Assembly: GCA_029213165.1 (NCBI GenBank)
Contig: JARGNO010000041.1
Location: 1 to 35,587, forward strand
Origin: Minwuia sp.
Lineage (GTDB): Bacteria > Pseudomonadota > Alphaproteobacteria > Minwuiales > Minwuiaceae
Length of the DNA stretch: 35,587 nt
Reading direction: 5' to 3'
The position numbers and the translations under genes are program-made. The notes beneath the pieces are model-generated. The model saw only the letters and a list, made by a program, of their open reading frames with translations, made no database searches and was not told the origin of the DNA. Positions 14,856 through 23,638 of the stretch are shown here, in pieces; position 1 is the stretch's first letter; every line of letters begins with the position of its first letter.

Positions 14856-15659
14856 CTAAGCCCAGTTCGGCGGGCGCTTGTCGATGAAGGCCTGGACGCC
14901 TTCGGTGGCCTCGTCGGAGCGCTGGGCGGCGGCGAACTGGGTGGCGGCGATGTCCAGCGCCGCCTCGACATCATGATCGCGGACGGCGCGGATCACGGTC
15001 TTGGCGCGGGCGATGGCACCGGGTGCGCCCTTCAGGATCTCGGCCAGAACCTCAGTCACCTTCGCCTCCGCCGCATCCGCGTCCTCGCAGAGCCAGTCGA
15101 TGATGCCGATCTCCACCGCTTCGGCACCTGAGAGCATGTTGCTCATCACTGCCAGCCGCCGGGTCAGCCGCTCCCCGATCCGTCCGATCACCACCGGCAG
15201 GATGGCCGCGGGCAACACGCCCAGACGGGCCTCCGTCAGGCCGAAGCGGGCGCGTGGGGTGGCGATGACGATGTCGGCGGCGCAGACCAGCCCGAAACCG
15301 CCGCCCAGCGCCGCACCGTCGGCGACCACGATCAGCGGCTGCGGCGTGCGGTCCATGCGCTGGAAGAAGGCACCGCCCTGGCGGTTGCGCTCGGCGATCG
15401 GGTCGGCTCCGCCGGTCCCGTCCGCCGCGCCCGTCTGCTGGCTCGCCTTGAAGCCACGCACGTCGCCACCGGCGGAAAAGCTCTTGCCCGCACCACGCAG
15501 CACGATGGCCCGGCAGGTCCGGTCATCGGCAACGGAGGCGATGGCGGCGTCAATGCCGTCCAGCAGCTCCTGCGACATGGCATTGCGGGCATCGGGCCGG
15601 TTCATGGTGACATGCAGGACGCCGCCTTCGCGACGGGTGAGAACGATATCTTCGGTCAT
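14856..15659 (-). CDS. Enoyl-CoA hydratase family protein, AtuE/LiuC-like
   Basis: A 267-residue crotonase-fold enzyme. Oxyanion-hole segments are KSFSAGGDVRGFKAS and VADGAALGGGFGLVCAADI, and the acid position reads FGLTEARLGVLPAAILP with the expected Glu. The run FGLTE.RLG..PA.I.P is reminiscent of isohexenylglutaconyl-CoA hydratase AtuE and methylglutaconyl-CoA hydratases. A Gly/Ala-rich insert (TGAADGTGGADPIAERNRQGG) lies near residue 75-95. The acyl-CoA dehydrogenase gene is 148 bases upstream on the same strand, with a long hairpin between them. Together they could catalyse two steps of branched or terpenoid acyl-CoA breakdown. The carboxylase subunits of such pathways are not in the window, so assignment stays at family level. 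Confidence 0.85.
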   Translation of the reverse strand: MTEDIVLTRREGGVLHVTMNRPDARNAMSQELLDGIDAAIASVADDRTCRAIVLRGAGKSFSAGGDVRGFKASQQTGAADGTGGADPIAERNRQGGAFFQRMDRTPQPLIVVADGAALGGGFGLVCAADIVIATPRARFGLTEARLGVLPAAILPVVIGRIGERLTRRLAVMSNMLSGAEAVEIGIIDWLCEDADAAEAKVTEVLAEILKGAPGAIARAKTVIRAVRDHDVEAALDIAATQFAAAQRSDEATEGVQAFIDKRPPNWA

Positions 15660-15699
15660 GGTGGGTTCCTTCCTGGTCGATCATTCGGAGTTGCGCGCT

Positions 15700-15761
15700 G
15701 ACCGTTCCACCCCTCCTCCCCTCCCGTTGGTGGCCGGGAGGGGAGGAGGGGTGGAACGGTC
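15700..15761. repeat. Dispersed long-hairpin repeat, copy 3
   Basis: This is a perfect 27-bp inverted repeat: arms 15700-15726 and 15735-15761 around the 8-base loop TTGGTGGC. The inner arm ends CCCCTCCCG, as in the other copies, but the outer arm (GACCGTTCCACCCC) differs from them and is still fully complementary. It lies between two co-directional genes and could attenuate transcription from the dehydrogenase into the hydratase. Confidence 0.85.
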
Positions 15762-15807
15762 GACAGACAGAGCCTCCCGGACGGGAGGCACGGTCAGCGA
15801 ACGACTC

Positions 15808-16971
15808 CTATCCCCGCTTGCCGGGCAGGATGTTCATGCTCTTGCAGATGATGGACAGCATCACCTCATCCGCGCCGCCGCCGATGGAGGACAGGCGACC
15901 GTCGCGGAACATGCGGCTGATCGGGGTGTCATTCATGTAGCCCATGCCGCCCCAGTACTGCAGGCAGCTGTCGTAGACCTCCCGCTTCAGCCTGCCGATC
16001 TTCAGCTTGCCCATGGAGGCCAGGCGTGTGACATCCCGGCCTGCGGTATATTCCTCGATGCAGCGGTCCATCAGGCTGCGCAGCAGCTCGACTTCCGTCT
16101 GCAGTTCGGCCATGCGGAAGTGGATCACCTGATTGTCCAGCAGCGGTTTGCCGAAGACCATACGCTGGCCCGTGTATTCGATGGTCTGGTCGATGGCCTT
16201 CTGCAGCCCGGCGATGCCGGAGGCGATGGCCCACATCCGTTCCTCCTGAAACTGCTGCATCTGATAGGTGAAGCCCTTGTTCTCGTCGCCGATGCGGTGG
16301 CGCTGCGGCACCCGCACATCCTCGAAGAAGATCAGGCCGGTGTCGGAGGAATGCATGCCCATCTTGTCGAGCTTCTTCGCACGGGTGACACCGGGCGAAT
16401 CCATCGGCACGACAACCAGCGACTTGTTGCGGTGCACGGCCCCGTCCGGGTCGGTGTTCACCAGCATGACCATGTAGTCGGCCTGGAACGAATTGGTGAT
16501 CCACATCTTCTGGCCGTTGATGACGTAATCGTCGCCGTCCTTGCGCGCCCAGCTCTTCAGCGATGCAACGTCCGACCCGGCACCGGGTTCCGAGACACCG
16601 ATGCAGGCAACCATCTCGCCCGCGATGGCCGGAGCCAGGAATTCCCGGCGCAGCTCGTCCGAGCCATGGTTCGAGAGGGCGGGCGTGGCCATGTCGGTCT
16701 GCACACCCAGCGCCATCGGCACGCCGCCGCAATTGATGCTCCCCAGCGCCTCCGCGAATGCTAGGTTGTAGGAATAGTCGAGGCCGAGACCGCCATATTC
16801 CTCCGGCTTGTGGATGCCCAGGAAACCCATGTTCCCGAACTTCCTGAAGACCTCATGCGCGGGGAAGGCGCCTTCGGCCTCCCACGCGTCCACATGCGGA
16901 TTGATCTCCTCCTCGATCAGCTTCCGCGCGGATCGCTGAATCTCCAGATGCTCGTGCGTGTAGACGCCCAT
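15808..16971 (-). CDS. Acyl-CoA dehydrogenase, citronellyl-CoA dehydrogenase (AtuD)-like
   Basis: A 387-residue FAD-dependent acyl-CoA dehydrogenase of standard length. Signatures are IGVSEPGAGSDVASL (family signature 1, substrate and FAD contact), KMWITNSFQADYM, QFQEERMWAIAS, RMVFGKPLLDNQVIHFRMAE and, near the end, QYWGGMGYMNDTPISRMFRD then IGGGADEVML. The phrases CGGVPMALGVQTDM and LGLDYSYNLAFAEALG resemble what I recall of citronellyl-CoA dehydrogenases. No catalytic Glu is obvious at the usual C-terminal site, where GGGADE may supply it. GGAGG lies six bases before the ATG. It heads a unit with the AtuE-like hydratase, which supports a role in branched or isoprenoid acyl-CoA oxidation. 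Confidence 0.9.
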   Translation of the reverse strand: MGVYTHEHLEIQRSARKLIEEEINPHVDAWEAEGAFPAHEVFRKFGNMGFLGIHKPEEYGGLGLDYSYNLAFAEALGSINCGGVPMALGVQTDMATPALSNHGSDELRREFLAPAIAGEMVACIGVSEPGAGSDVASLKSWARKDGDDYVINGQKMWITNSFQADYMVMLVNTDPDGAVHRNKSLVVVPMDSPGVTRAKKLDKMGMHSSDTGLIFFEDVRVPQRHRIGDENKGFTYQMQQFQEERMWAIASGIAGLQKAIDQTIEYTGQRMVFGKPLLDNQVIHFRMAELQTEVELLRSLMDRCIEEYTAGRDVTRLASMGKLKIGRLKREVYDSCLQYWGGMGYMNDTPISRMFRDGRLSSIGGGADEVMLSIICKSMNILPGKRG

Positions 16972-17180
16972 TTTGTCCTCCCCGGATGGCGACGGCCTTC
17001 ATCACGTGACCTTCCTGCCCGCAAACCTCGGCCAATGATAGACCGGATCATGTACGCGGGGGCAAGCGGCGGGCAGGGTTGCAGTGCAGGCCCACCATGC
17101 CGCATAGGCAGTGCTTGGCGGCGGACCACCAGATGTGGTAACAGCGCGGCTTCTGATCCCAGTCGCCGCGAGAACTGCTC

Positions 17181-17609
17181 ATGTCCAGGATTGCCCTTGC
17201 GTCAGACCATGCCGGTTTCGAGCTGAAAGAGGCTCTGCGCGATGAACTGAAGGGGCTGGGCCATGACGTGCTCGACCTTGGTACCGACAGTCTGGATTCG
17301 GTCGACTACCCGGATTTCGGTCGTAAGGCTGCGGAAGCCGTGGCAGCGGGCGAGGCAGAAGCAGGCGTCATCGTCTGCGGCACCGGAATCGGCATTTCCA
17401 TCGCCGCCAACCGTGTGCCGGGCGCGCGCACCGCACTATGTCACGACATCACCACCGCGCGTCTGTCGCGCGAGCACAATGACGCCAACATCCTGGCCCT
17501 GGGGGCACGGGTGATCGGCACCGAGACCGCGCGCGACTGCGTGCGGGCATTTCTGGAGACGCCGTTTGCCGGGGGACGGCACCAGCGTCGTGTGGACAAG
17601 CTGGGCTGA
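17181..17609 (+). CDS. rpiB: Ribose 5-phosphate isomerase B
   Basis: A 142-residue sugar-phosphate isomerase that interconverts ribose 5-phosphate and ribulose 5-phosphate in the pentose phosphate pathway. Characteristic motifs are [13 protein letters not shown] at the N-terminus, [26 protein letters not shown] (phosphate and base-catalyst loop), [20 protein letters not shown] and GARVIG. Length matches the family. It is followed 56 bases later by glyA in the same direction, the order often seen in alphaproteobacteria (rpiB-glyA-nrdR). The 209-base region between it and the divergent acyl-CoA dehydrogenase must contain its promoter, but no strong -35/-10 pair stands out. Cytosolic. Confidence 0.95.
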   Translation: MSRIALASDHAGFELKEALRDELKGLGHDVLDLGTDSLDSVDYPDFGRKAAEAVAAGEAEAGVIVCGTGIGISIAANRVPGARTALCHDITTARLSREHNDANILALGARVIGTETARDCVRAFLETPFAGGRHQRRVDKLG

Positions 17610-17665
17610 GGCCCGGAACGGATTCGACTGGTAGAACGATCTCGAGCTTCAAGGGAGCATCACGC

Positions 17666-18973
17666 ATGAACATGGTCGCCACCGCTGCAGCGGGCGAAGC
17701 CATCTGGTCCGCCAACATCGAACAGGACGACAAGGCTGTCCATGACGCCATCAATGCCGAGTTCGGCCGACAGCAGAACGAGATCGAGCTGATCGCGTCG
17801 GAGAACATTGCCAGCCCCGCCGTGATCCGGGCCATGGGCAGCGTGCTGACCAACAAGTATGCGGAGGGCTATCCGGGCCGTCGCTATTACGGCGGTTGCG
17901 AGCATGTCGATGTGGTCGAGGCGCTGGCGATCGAGCGGGCATGCAAGCTCTTCGACTGTTCCTTTGCCAATGTGCAGCCCCACTCCGGCGCGCAGGCGAA
18001 CCAGGCCGTGTTCCAGGCCCTGCTGAAGCCGGGCGATACCTTCATGGGCATGTCGCTGGCCGCCGGTGGGCACCTGACCCACGGGGCGCCGCCGAACCAG
18101 TCGGGCAAGTGGTTCAATGCCGTGCAGTACGGCGTGCGTCGCGAAGACGCCCGCATCGACTTCGACGAGGTCGAGCGACTGGCGAAGGAACACCGGCCGA
18201 AACTGATCATCGCAGGTGGTTCCGCCTACCCGCGCTTCATCGATTTCGCCCGCTTCCGCGCGATCGCCGACGAGGTTGGTGCGCTGTTCATGGTGGACAT
18301 GGCGCATTTCGCCGGCCTGGTGGCCGGTGGTGTGCATCCGAATCCGCTGGACCATGCCCATGTAGCAACGACCACGACCCACAAGACCCTGCGTGGACCG
18401 CGTGGCGGCATGATCCTCACCCGCGATGAGGCTCTGGGCAAGAAGATCAACTCGGCCGTCTTCCCCGGCCTGCAGGGCGGTCCGCTGATGCATGTCATCG
18501 CCGCCAAGGCGGTCGCCTTCGGTGAGGCGCTGCGCCCGGACTTCGAGGCCTATTCGCAGCAGGTGGTCGACAATGCACAGGCCCTGGCGGCATCGCTGAT
18601 GGGCCGGGGCTTCGACATCGTTTCCGGCGGCACCGACACGCATCTGATGCTGGTCGACCTGCGGTCGAAGGGCGTGACCGGGCGTGATGCGGAGCGCACG
18701 CTGGAGAACGCGCACATGACCTGCAACAAGAATGGCGTGCCATTCGATCCGGAGAAGCCGATGGTGACCTCCGGCGTGCGACTGGGCACCCCGGCGGCGA
18801 CCACGCGTGGCTTCGGCACCGATGAGTTCCGCCAGGTCGGCGCACTGATCGCCGATGTGCTGGAAGCCTATGCCGCTTCGAACGGCGACAACGGCGCTGC
18901 CGAGGCAAAGGCCCGCGACTCGGTCATGGCGCTTTGTGCGCGCCATCCGATCTACACGAAGGGTATCATCTGA
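17666..18973 (+). CDS. glyA: Serine hydroxymethyltransferase
   Basis: A 435-residue PLP enzyme that converts serine and tetrahydrofolate to glycine and methylene-THF, feeding one-carbon metabolism. Motifs are [55 protein letters not shown], the PLP-lysine site [19 protein letters not shown], and [16 protein letters not shown] near the C-terminus. Length is slightly above the usual 415-430 because of a short N-terminal extension ([19 protein letters not shown]). GGGAGC lies eight bases before the ATG. It sits between rpiB and nrdR, and a long hairpin repeat after the stop separates it from nrdR. Confidence 0.97.
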   Translation: MNMVATAAAGEAIWSANIEQDDKAVHDAINAEFGRQQNEIELIASENIASPAVIRAMGSVLTNKYAEGYPGRRYYGGCEHVDVVEALAIERACKLFDCSFANVQPHSGAQANQAVFQALLKPGDTFMGMSLAAGGHLTHGAPPNQSGKWFNAVQYGVRREDARIDFDEVERLAKEHRPKLIIAGGSAYPRFIDFARFRAIADEVGALFMVDMAHFAGLVAGGVHPNPLDHAHVATTTTHKTLRGPRGGMILTRDEALGKKINSAVFPGLQGGPLMHVIAAKAVAFGEALRPDFEAYSQQVVDNAQALAASLMGRGFDIVSGGTDTHLMLVDLRSKGVTGRDAERTLENAHMTCNKNGVPFDPEKPMVTSGVRLGTPAATTRGFGTDEFRQVGALIADVLEAYAASNGDNGAAEAKARDSVMALCARHPIYTKGII

Positions 18974-18998
18974 GGGATTCGCCAGAGGCGGAGTCTGC

Positions 18999-19070
18999 GC
19001 CAGCCCTCTCCCCCTCCCGACCGCCAAGGGACTATCCTGAATGGATGGCCGGGACGGGGAGAGGGCTGGC
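18999..19070. repeat. Dispersed long-hairpin repeat, copy 4
   Basis: Arms 18999-19022 and 19047-19070 pair over 24 positions with two mismatches. The outer 15 bases, GCCAGCCCTCTCCCC, pair perfectly. The loop contains TATCCTGAATGG, close to the loop of copy 1. The right flank, GGCTGGCCGGGGTCAACAA, matches that of copy 2. It lies in the 138-base glyA-nrdR gap and could reduce read-through into nrdR. Confidence 0.8.
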
Positions 19071-19111
19071 CGGGGTCAACAAGCAAGAAGCAACACCGAG
19101 GAACCACCGTC

Positions 19112-19576
19112 ATGCGCTGCCCCTATTGCCAGAATGCCGATACCCAGGTGAAGGATTCGCGCCCGACGGAGGACAATACCGCGATCCGGCGCAGGCGCTC
19201 CTGTTCCGGCTGTGGCGGGCGCTTCACGACGTTCGAGCGGATCCAGTTGCGCGATCTGACGGTGGTGAAGAAGAATGGCCAGCGCACCCCCTTCGACCGT
19301 GACAAGCTGGCCCGCTCCATCGACATCGCAATCCGCAAGCGCCCTGTGGACCCGGAACGGGTGGAGCGCATGATCAATGCCATCGTCCGCCAGCTCGAAA
19401 GCTCCGGCGAATCCGAGATCGATTCGGTCAGGATCGGCGAACTGGTGATGCAGGCGCTGGCCAGTATCGACCAGGTCGCCTATGTCCGCTTCGCCTCCGT
19501 CTACCGCAATTTCCGCGAAGCCGCGGATTTCGAGGATTTCATCGGCCGCGAGATCGCAGGGCGCGACGACGACTGA
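19112..19576 (+). CDS. nrdR: Transcriptional repressor NrdR of ribonucleotide reductase genes
   Basis: A 154-residue repressor that binds NrdR boxes upstream of ribonucleotide reductase genes in response to ATP/dATP. The N-terminal zinc ribbon is complete: [17 protein letters not shown] and [14 protein letters not shown] supply the four Cys. The ATP-cone domain follows from about residue 50 ([20 protein letters not shown]) to [13 protein letters not shown]. The length is typical. AGGA lies upstream of the ATG. In many alphaproteobacteria riboflavin genes follow nrdR; here a PAS_5 protein follows instead. No NrdR box or ribonucleotide reductase gene was noticed in the window. Confidence 0.96.
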   Translation: MRCPYCQNADTQVKDSRPTEDNTAIRRRRSCSGCGGRFTTFERIQLRDLTVVKKNGQRTPFDRDKLARSIDIAIRKRPVDPERVERMINAIVRQLESSGESEIDSVRIGELVMQALASIDQVAYVRFASVYRNFREAADFEDFIGREIAGRDDD

Positions 19577-19789
19577 CCCACCTTGCAGTCTCCGTCGCCC
19601 ACGCCTGTCTCAGCGTCGCGCTGCTTGATCCACGCCACAAGCTGCGGCAGGCTTCGTGGGAGGGGAGCCACTTGGGAGTGTCGTGCCGATGGGATCCGGA
19701 CCTTGCTGCGCGAAGTGTGTGTGGTCACAGAAGTGGGATGACCGCGTTGCGGTGATCCGGTGCGAAACAATGAAGCAGACCCGAGAGGC

Positions 19790-20311
19790 ATGATTCACCT
19801 TACCCATCCGAAATCCGACATGCCGATGCGGAGTCACGTCAACAGGTCGCTGCGGGACCACTGGCTGACGCTCCGAACCGGCGATGCGCTGCCGGACTGG
19901 AAGGACTTTGACCCGGTGGCGGTGCGGGACCTGCTGCCCCATCTGATCGTGGTGGACTGTCTTGCTGATCCGATGCGTTTCCGCTTTCGGTTGATCGGCA
20001 CCTTTGTCACGAGGATGGCGGGTCGGAATGCGACCGGTCGAATGCTTGACGCGGAACTCTACGGTGACCGCCTTGAGGCCATGACATGGCATTATAGGCA
20101 ATGTGCGGAGACCGCTGAGCCACTGGCGACGCTGGGAACGGTTCACTTCGTGGATCGGGACTGGGTTGTGGCCGAGCATGTCTTCCTGCCATTCGGTTCG
20201 GCGGATGGCAGGGTGAACATCATCATGGCCGGCCTCGATACCCTGGATGGCACTGCCTGGCTCAGCGGCTACAGCCACGAAATCGAACCTACTCTCGACT
20301 GGCGCGCCTGA
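19790..20311 (+). CDS. PAS_5-domain (DUF-type) protein
   Basis: A protein of about 173 residues that matches the alphaproteobacterial PAS_5 family. Seen are SLRDHWLTLRTGDALPDWKD, FDPVAVRDLLPHLIVVD, MRFRFRLIGTFVTRMAGRN followed by ATGRMLD, and a C-terminal VFLPFGSADGRVNIIMAGLD. The family is built around a single sensory PAS fold without an output domain, and its function is unknown. The start is uncertain: an upstream in-frame GTG at 19760 and an ATG at 19820 exist, and ribosome sites are weak for all. It stands alone between nrdR and the convergent fabI. The roughly 210 bases before it hold no convincing gene. Confidence 0.75.
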   Translation: MIHLTHPKSDMPMRSHVNRSLRDHWLTLRTGDALPDWKDFDPVAVRDLLPHLIVVDCLADPMRFRFRLIGTFVTRMAGRNATGRMLDAELYGDRLEAMTWHYRQCAETAEPLATLGTVHFVDRDWVVAEHVFLPFGSADGRVNIIMAGLDTLDGTAWLSGYSHEIEPTLDWRA

Positions 20312-20423
20312 ACCGGACCTGCGGCAACCGTGGTCCCTGCGCGGTTCCGCTCTCCTGCGCGGATGTTCTGCCGCAGTCGGGACGTGGCTTTCAGTTGCCG
20401 GGCGAACAACCGGTGGCCGACCG

Positions 20424-21227
20424 TCAGTCCTTGTCGTGGATCCGGTGCGGATTGACCATGCCCATGACGTTGAAGCCACTGTCGACGTGGTGGATCTCGC
20501 CGGTCACGCCAGCGGACAGGTCGGACAGGAAATAGACACCGGCACCGCCGACGTCTTCCTGCGTGATGGCACGCTGCAGCGGCGCATGATCGCGGGTCCA
20601 GCCGTAGACATAACGCGCATCGCCGACAGCGGAGCCGGAGATCGTCCGCATCGGCCCGGCGGATATGGCATTGGCACGGATCTGCTGCGGACCCAGGTCC
20701 ACGGCGATGTAGCGAACGCTGGCCTCCAGCGCCGCCTTGGCAACACCCATGACGTTGTAACTCGGCATCCAGCGTTCCGATCCTGCGAAAGACAGGGTCA
20801 GCAGGCTGCCGCCGTTTGTCATCAGTGGCGCGGCCAGACGCGCGGTTTCCGTGAAGGAATAGCAACTGATCGCCATCGTGTTGCTGAAGTTGCTCGCAGT
20901 GGTGTCGATGTAGCGTCCCGAGAGTTCACTCTTGTCGGAATAGGCCACCGCATGCAGGACGAAATCCAGCCTGCCCCAGGTACTGGAGACCCGATCGAAG
21001 ACCCGCTCCAGATCGCCGTCACGGGTGACGTCACAATTCTCCAGAAACGCCCCGCCGACCTGGTCGACCAGTGGTTTCGCACGCTTCAGGAAGGCATCGC
21101 CCTGATAGGTGAATCCCAGTTCGGCACCCTGATCATGCGCCGCCCGGGCAATGGCCCAGGCAATGGAATGGTCGTTCGCCACACCCATGATCAGGCCGCG
21201 GCGACCCTGCATCAGTTTGTCAGCCAT
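20424..21227 (-). CDS. fabI: Enoyl-[acyl-carrier-protein] reductase (NADH)
   Basis: A 267-residue short-chain dehydrogenase-type enoyl-ACP reductase that finishes each fatty-acid elongation cycle. The cofactor loop reads GRRGLIMGVANDHSIAWAIA. The catalytic Tyr157 and Lys164 lie in SYNVMGVAKAALEASVRY, and the C-terminus includes SAGPMRTISGSA and LSAGVTGEIHHVDSGFNV. The position equivalent to E. coli Tyr146 is Phe147 (LTLSFAGSER), a small departure from the E. coli active site. It is the last gene of fabA-fabB-fabI and starts four bases after the fabB stop, so the operon is tightly coupled. It targets the type II fatty-acid system in the cytosol. Confidence 0.94.
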   Translation of the reverse strand: MADKLMQGRRGLIMGVANDHSIAWAIARAAHDQGAELGFTYQGDAFLKRAKPLVDQVGGAFLENCDVTRDGDLERVFDRVSSTWGRLDFVLHAVAYSDKSELSGRYIDTTASNFSNTMAISCYSFTETARLAAPLMTNGGSLLTLSFAGSERWMPSYNVMGVAKAALEASVRYIAVDLGPQQIRANAISAGPMRTISGSAVGDARYVYGWTRDHAPLQRAITQEDVGGAGVYFLSDLSAGVTGEIHHVDSGFNVMGMVNPHRIHDKD

Positions 21228-21231
21228 GCCT

Positions 21232-22455
21232 TCAGTCCTCGAACCGCTTGAAGATCAGGCTGGCATTGGTGCCGCCAAATCCGAAGCTGTTCGACATGAC
21301 GCAATTCAGGTTCGCATCGTCGATGCGTTGCCGTACCAGGGGATAGTCGCCGGCCCCTTCGTCCAGGTTCCTGATATTCGCCGATTCTGCCAGGAAGTTG
21401 TTGTTCAGCATCAGCAGGGAGTAGATCGCCTCCTGGACGCCCGCCGCGCCCTGGCTGTGGCCTGTCAGGCTCTTGGTGGAGCTGACCCAGGGCAGGTCCC
21501 GGCCTTCGAACGCGGCGCGGATGGCATTCAGTTCAATGATGTCGCCGACCGGCGTCGATGTGCCATGGGCGTTGATGTAATCCACCCGGGTATCACCGAT
21601 GGTGGACATTGCCAGCTTCATGCAGCGCTCCGCCCCTTCGCCGGACGGTGCCACCATGTCCACCCCGTCCGAGGTCGCGGCATAGCCGACGATCTCCGCA
21701 TGGATCTTCGCGCCGCGGGCTTTCGCGTGCTCCAGTTCCTCGAGCACCAGGATGCCGCCGCCGCCGGAAATGACGAAACCGTCACGGTCGCGGTCATAGG
21801 CGCGGCTCGCCTCCGTCGGGCGATCATTGTACTTGCTGGACATGGCACCCATGGCATCGAACAGCATCGACAGGGTCCAGTGCAGTTCCTCCCCGCCGCC
21901 GGCGAAGATGATGTCCTGCTTGCCCAGCTGGATCGTCTCCATGGCATTGCCGATGCAATGCGCGCTGGTGGAACAGGCAGAGGAGATGGAATAGCTCATC
22001 CCCTTGATCTTCATCGCCGTCGAAAGGTTTGCGGAATTGGTCGATGACATGCAGCGCGGCACCATGTAGGGGCCCATGCGCTTCACGCCCTTCTCCCGCG
22101 CGATATCCGCGGCCTGAACCTGATTTGAGGTCGAGGGGCCGCCGGAACCTGCGATCAGCCCGGTGCGCGGATTGGAGACGTCATCTTCCTCCAGCCCCGC
22201 ATCGGCAATCGCCTGTTTCATGGCAATGTAGTTGTAGGCCGCGCCGCCACCCATGAAGCGCAGCACGCGCCGATCAATGTGGTCTGCCGGATCCAGATCG
22301 ATTGAGCCATGAATCTGGCTGCGCATGCCGACCTCGGCATATTCCGGCGCGAACTCGATGCCGGAACGTGCGCTCTTCAGGGACTCCACGACTTCCCCAG
22401 CATCGTTGCCGATCGACGAAACGATACCCAGCCCTGTAACAACAACCCGTTTCAA
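21232..22455 (-). CDS. fabB: 3-oxoacyl-[acyl-carrier-protein] synthase I
   Basis: A 407-residue condensing enzyme that is needed, with FabA, to elongate unsaturated acyl chains. The Cys-His-His triad is C161 ([12 protein letters not shown]), H297 ([13 protein letters not shown]) and H333 ([12 protein letters not shown]), within two residues of the E. coli FabB numbering. [18 protein letters not shown] and [14 protein letters not shown] are also family signatures. It lies 18 bases downstream of fabA. The fabA-fabB pairing identifies it as FabB rather than FabF. Together with FabA it implies anaerobic-type unsaturated fatty-acid synthesis. Confidence 0.96.
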   Translation of the reverse strand: MKRVVVTGLGIVSSIGNDAGEVVESLKSARSGIEFAPEYAEVGMRSQIHGSIDLDPADHIDRRVLRFMGGGAAYNYIAMKQAIADAGLEEDDVSNPRTGLIAGSGGPSTSNQVQAADIAREKGVKRMGPYMVPRCMSSTNSANLSTAMKIKGMSYSISSACSTSAHCIGNAMETIQLGKQDIIFAGGGEELHWTLSMLFDAMGAMSSKYNDRPTEASRAYDRDRDGFVISGGGGILVLEELEHAKARGAKIHAEIVGYAATSDGVDMVAPSGEGAERCMKLAMSTIGDTRVDYINAHGTSTPVGDIIELNAIRAAFEGRDLPWVSSTKSLTGHSQGAAGVQEAIYSLLMLNNNFLAESANIRNLDEGAGDYPLVRQRIDDANLNCVMSNSFGFGGTNASLIFKRFED

Positions 22456-22473
22456 GAATAGCCCTCAATTGTA

Positions 22474-22983
22474 TCAGGTGGTGGTGAACAGCCCGACGCG
22501 CATGTCCTTGGCCGTATAGATTTCCTCGCCGTCGGCCTTCACGATGCCGTCCGCGATGCCCAGCACCAGCCGACGCGCGATCGTGCGCTTGATGGACAGA
22601 TGATAGGTAACCAGCTTCACGGTTTCCAGAACCTGGCCGCCGAATTTGACCTCGCCGACGCCCAGGGCCCGACCGCGACCGGGCAGCCCTAGCCAGCCGA
22701 GATAGAAACCGACGGCCTGCCACATGGCATCCAGTCCCAGACAGCCAGGCATCACGGGATCGGTCTCGAAATGGCATTTGAAGAACCAGTGGTCCGGCGT
22801 CACATCCAGCTCCGCCAGGATCTCGCCCTTGCCGTAGCTGCCGCCCTCGTCACTGATCCGCGTGATCCGGTCGAACATCAGCATCGGAGGCAGGGGCAGA
22901 CGGGCGTTCCCGGGGCCAAAAAGCTCCCCGTGGCCGCATTGCAGGAGTTCTTCGTAGGAAAAGCTGCTCTTCCGATCCGTCAA
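22474..22983 (-). CDS. fabA: 3-hydroxydecanoyl-[acyl-carrier-protein] dehydratase/isomerase
   Basis: A 169-residue hot-dog dehydratase-isomerase that introduces the cis double bond in type II fatty-acid synthesis. The catalytic His71 and Asp85 lie in [20 protein letters not shown] followed by DAMWQ. A TTG at 22983 is the start: it gives [20 protein letters not shown], colinear with E. coli FabA (172 residues), with an AGG about seven bases upstream. The open frame runs on to 23280, but that extension is out of family and crosses the irr promoter. It is the first gene of fabABI, divergent from the iron regulator irr. Confidence 0.94.
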   Translation of the reverse strand: MTDRKSSFSYEELLQCGHGELFGPGNARLPLPPMLMFDRITRISDEGGSYGKGEILAELDVTPDHWFFKCHFETDPVMPGCLGLDAMWQAVGFYLGWLGLPGRGRALGVGEVKFGGQVLETVKLVTYHLSIKRTIARRLVLGIADGIVKADGEEIYTAKDMRVGLFTTT

Positions 22984-23166
22984 TGTGTCGCCTCGCTTCA
23001 AGGTTCGGCTGGTCAGATGGCCATTGTGGAGGCGACCCGCCCATGGTGATTTGTGTGGAGGACTATAGCCATATGACACTGGCGACAAAACCCGCAAAAC
23101 AGGCCCCTTTCGCCAGTTGCCCGGTGGGGGCTTCTCTTGCGACCCACTCGTAACTATATTGCAGAC

Positions 23167-23580
23167 ATGACTGAGACGGTTGACACGACGATTGCAGACC
23201 AGCTTCGCAGCTCGGGACTGCGTCCGACCCGGCAACGTGTGGCGCTGGCGGAGCTGTTGCTGTCCGCCGGACACCGGCACCTGACGGCGGAGATGCTGTT
23301 TGACGAGGCGCGCCAGGCTGGAGTCCCGGTTTCACTGGCGACGATATACAATTGCCTGCATCAGTTCACGCAGGCCGGAATGGTGCGAGAGGTCGTGGTT
23401 GATCCGGGCCGATCCTATTTCGACACCAACGTTGCAGAGCATCATCATTTCTATCACGAGAGTTCGGGCAAGCTTACCGACATTCCGGGTGAGACCATCG
23501 CGCTGGGGCATCTGCCGACGGCACCCGATGGCATGGTGATCGACCGCGCTGAGGTCATCATCCGGTTGCGCGACGCCTGA
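23167..23580 (+). CDS. irr: Irr, Fur-family iron response regulator
   Basis: A 137-residue Fur-superfamily regulator of the Irr type, which in alphaproteobacteria senses haem and iron status and binds ICE motifs. Diagnostic stretches are [35 protein letters not shown] then [35 protein letters not shown] with the HHH motif of Irr, and [17 protein letters not shown]. The ATG at 23167 is preferred over the in-frame TTG at 23137, since family N-termini are short and variable. No Shine-Dalgarno precedes it, and TATATT at 23155-23160 is only six bases upstream, so the mRNA could be leaderless. It is divergent from fabA and upstream of the ICE-controlled rubrerythrin gene. No Cys-rich haem regulatory motif is visible. 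Confidence 0.92.
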   Translation: MTETVDTTIADQLRSSGLRPTRQRVALAELLLSAGHRHLTAEMLFDEARQAGVPVSLATIYNCLHQFTQAGMVREVVVDPGRSYFDTNVAEHHHFYHESSGKLTDIPGETIALGHLPTAPDGMVIDRAEVIIRLRDA

Positions 23581-23618
23581 CAGGGGTGCGCCGGTCCGGC
23601 ATGTGTCCGGAAATCGTC

Positions 23619-23635
23619 TTTGGAATAATTCCAAA
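23619..23635. promoter_or_regulatory. ICE-like Irr box upstream of the rubrerythrin gene
   Basis: TTTGGAA-TAA-TTCCAAA is a perfect inverted repeat. It matches the alphaproteobacterial iron control element (TTTAGAA-N3-TTCTAAA) at every arm position except one, which is changed symmetrically in both arms. It lies between irr and the rubrerythrin gene, with its right end three bases from the -35 of the promoter at 23639. The centre is about 46 bases before the predicted transcription start, so Irr could either activate or repress from here. Confidence 0.72.
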
Positions 23636-23638
23636 CTA

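Noticed and set aside
15001-16764. 587-codon plus-strand frame over the hydratase and dehydrogenase genes
   Set aside because: It spans two real genes and an intergenic hairpin on the other strand and has the composition of a shadow frame.
17660-19027. Minus-strand frame opposite glyA
   Set aside because: glyA is unambiguous; the antisense frame has no motif or ribosome site.
19577-19760. Minus-strand peptide remnant near LPQLVAWIKQRD after nrdR, possible decayed gene
   Set aside because: Too short and without a recognised family; it cannot be told from chance.
22984-23280. N-terminal extension of FabA on the minus strand
   Set aside because: It would overlap irr and its promoter; the TTG at 22983 gives the normal FabA length.
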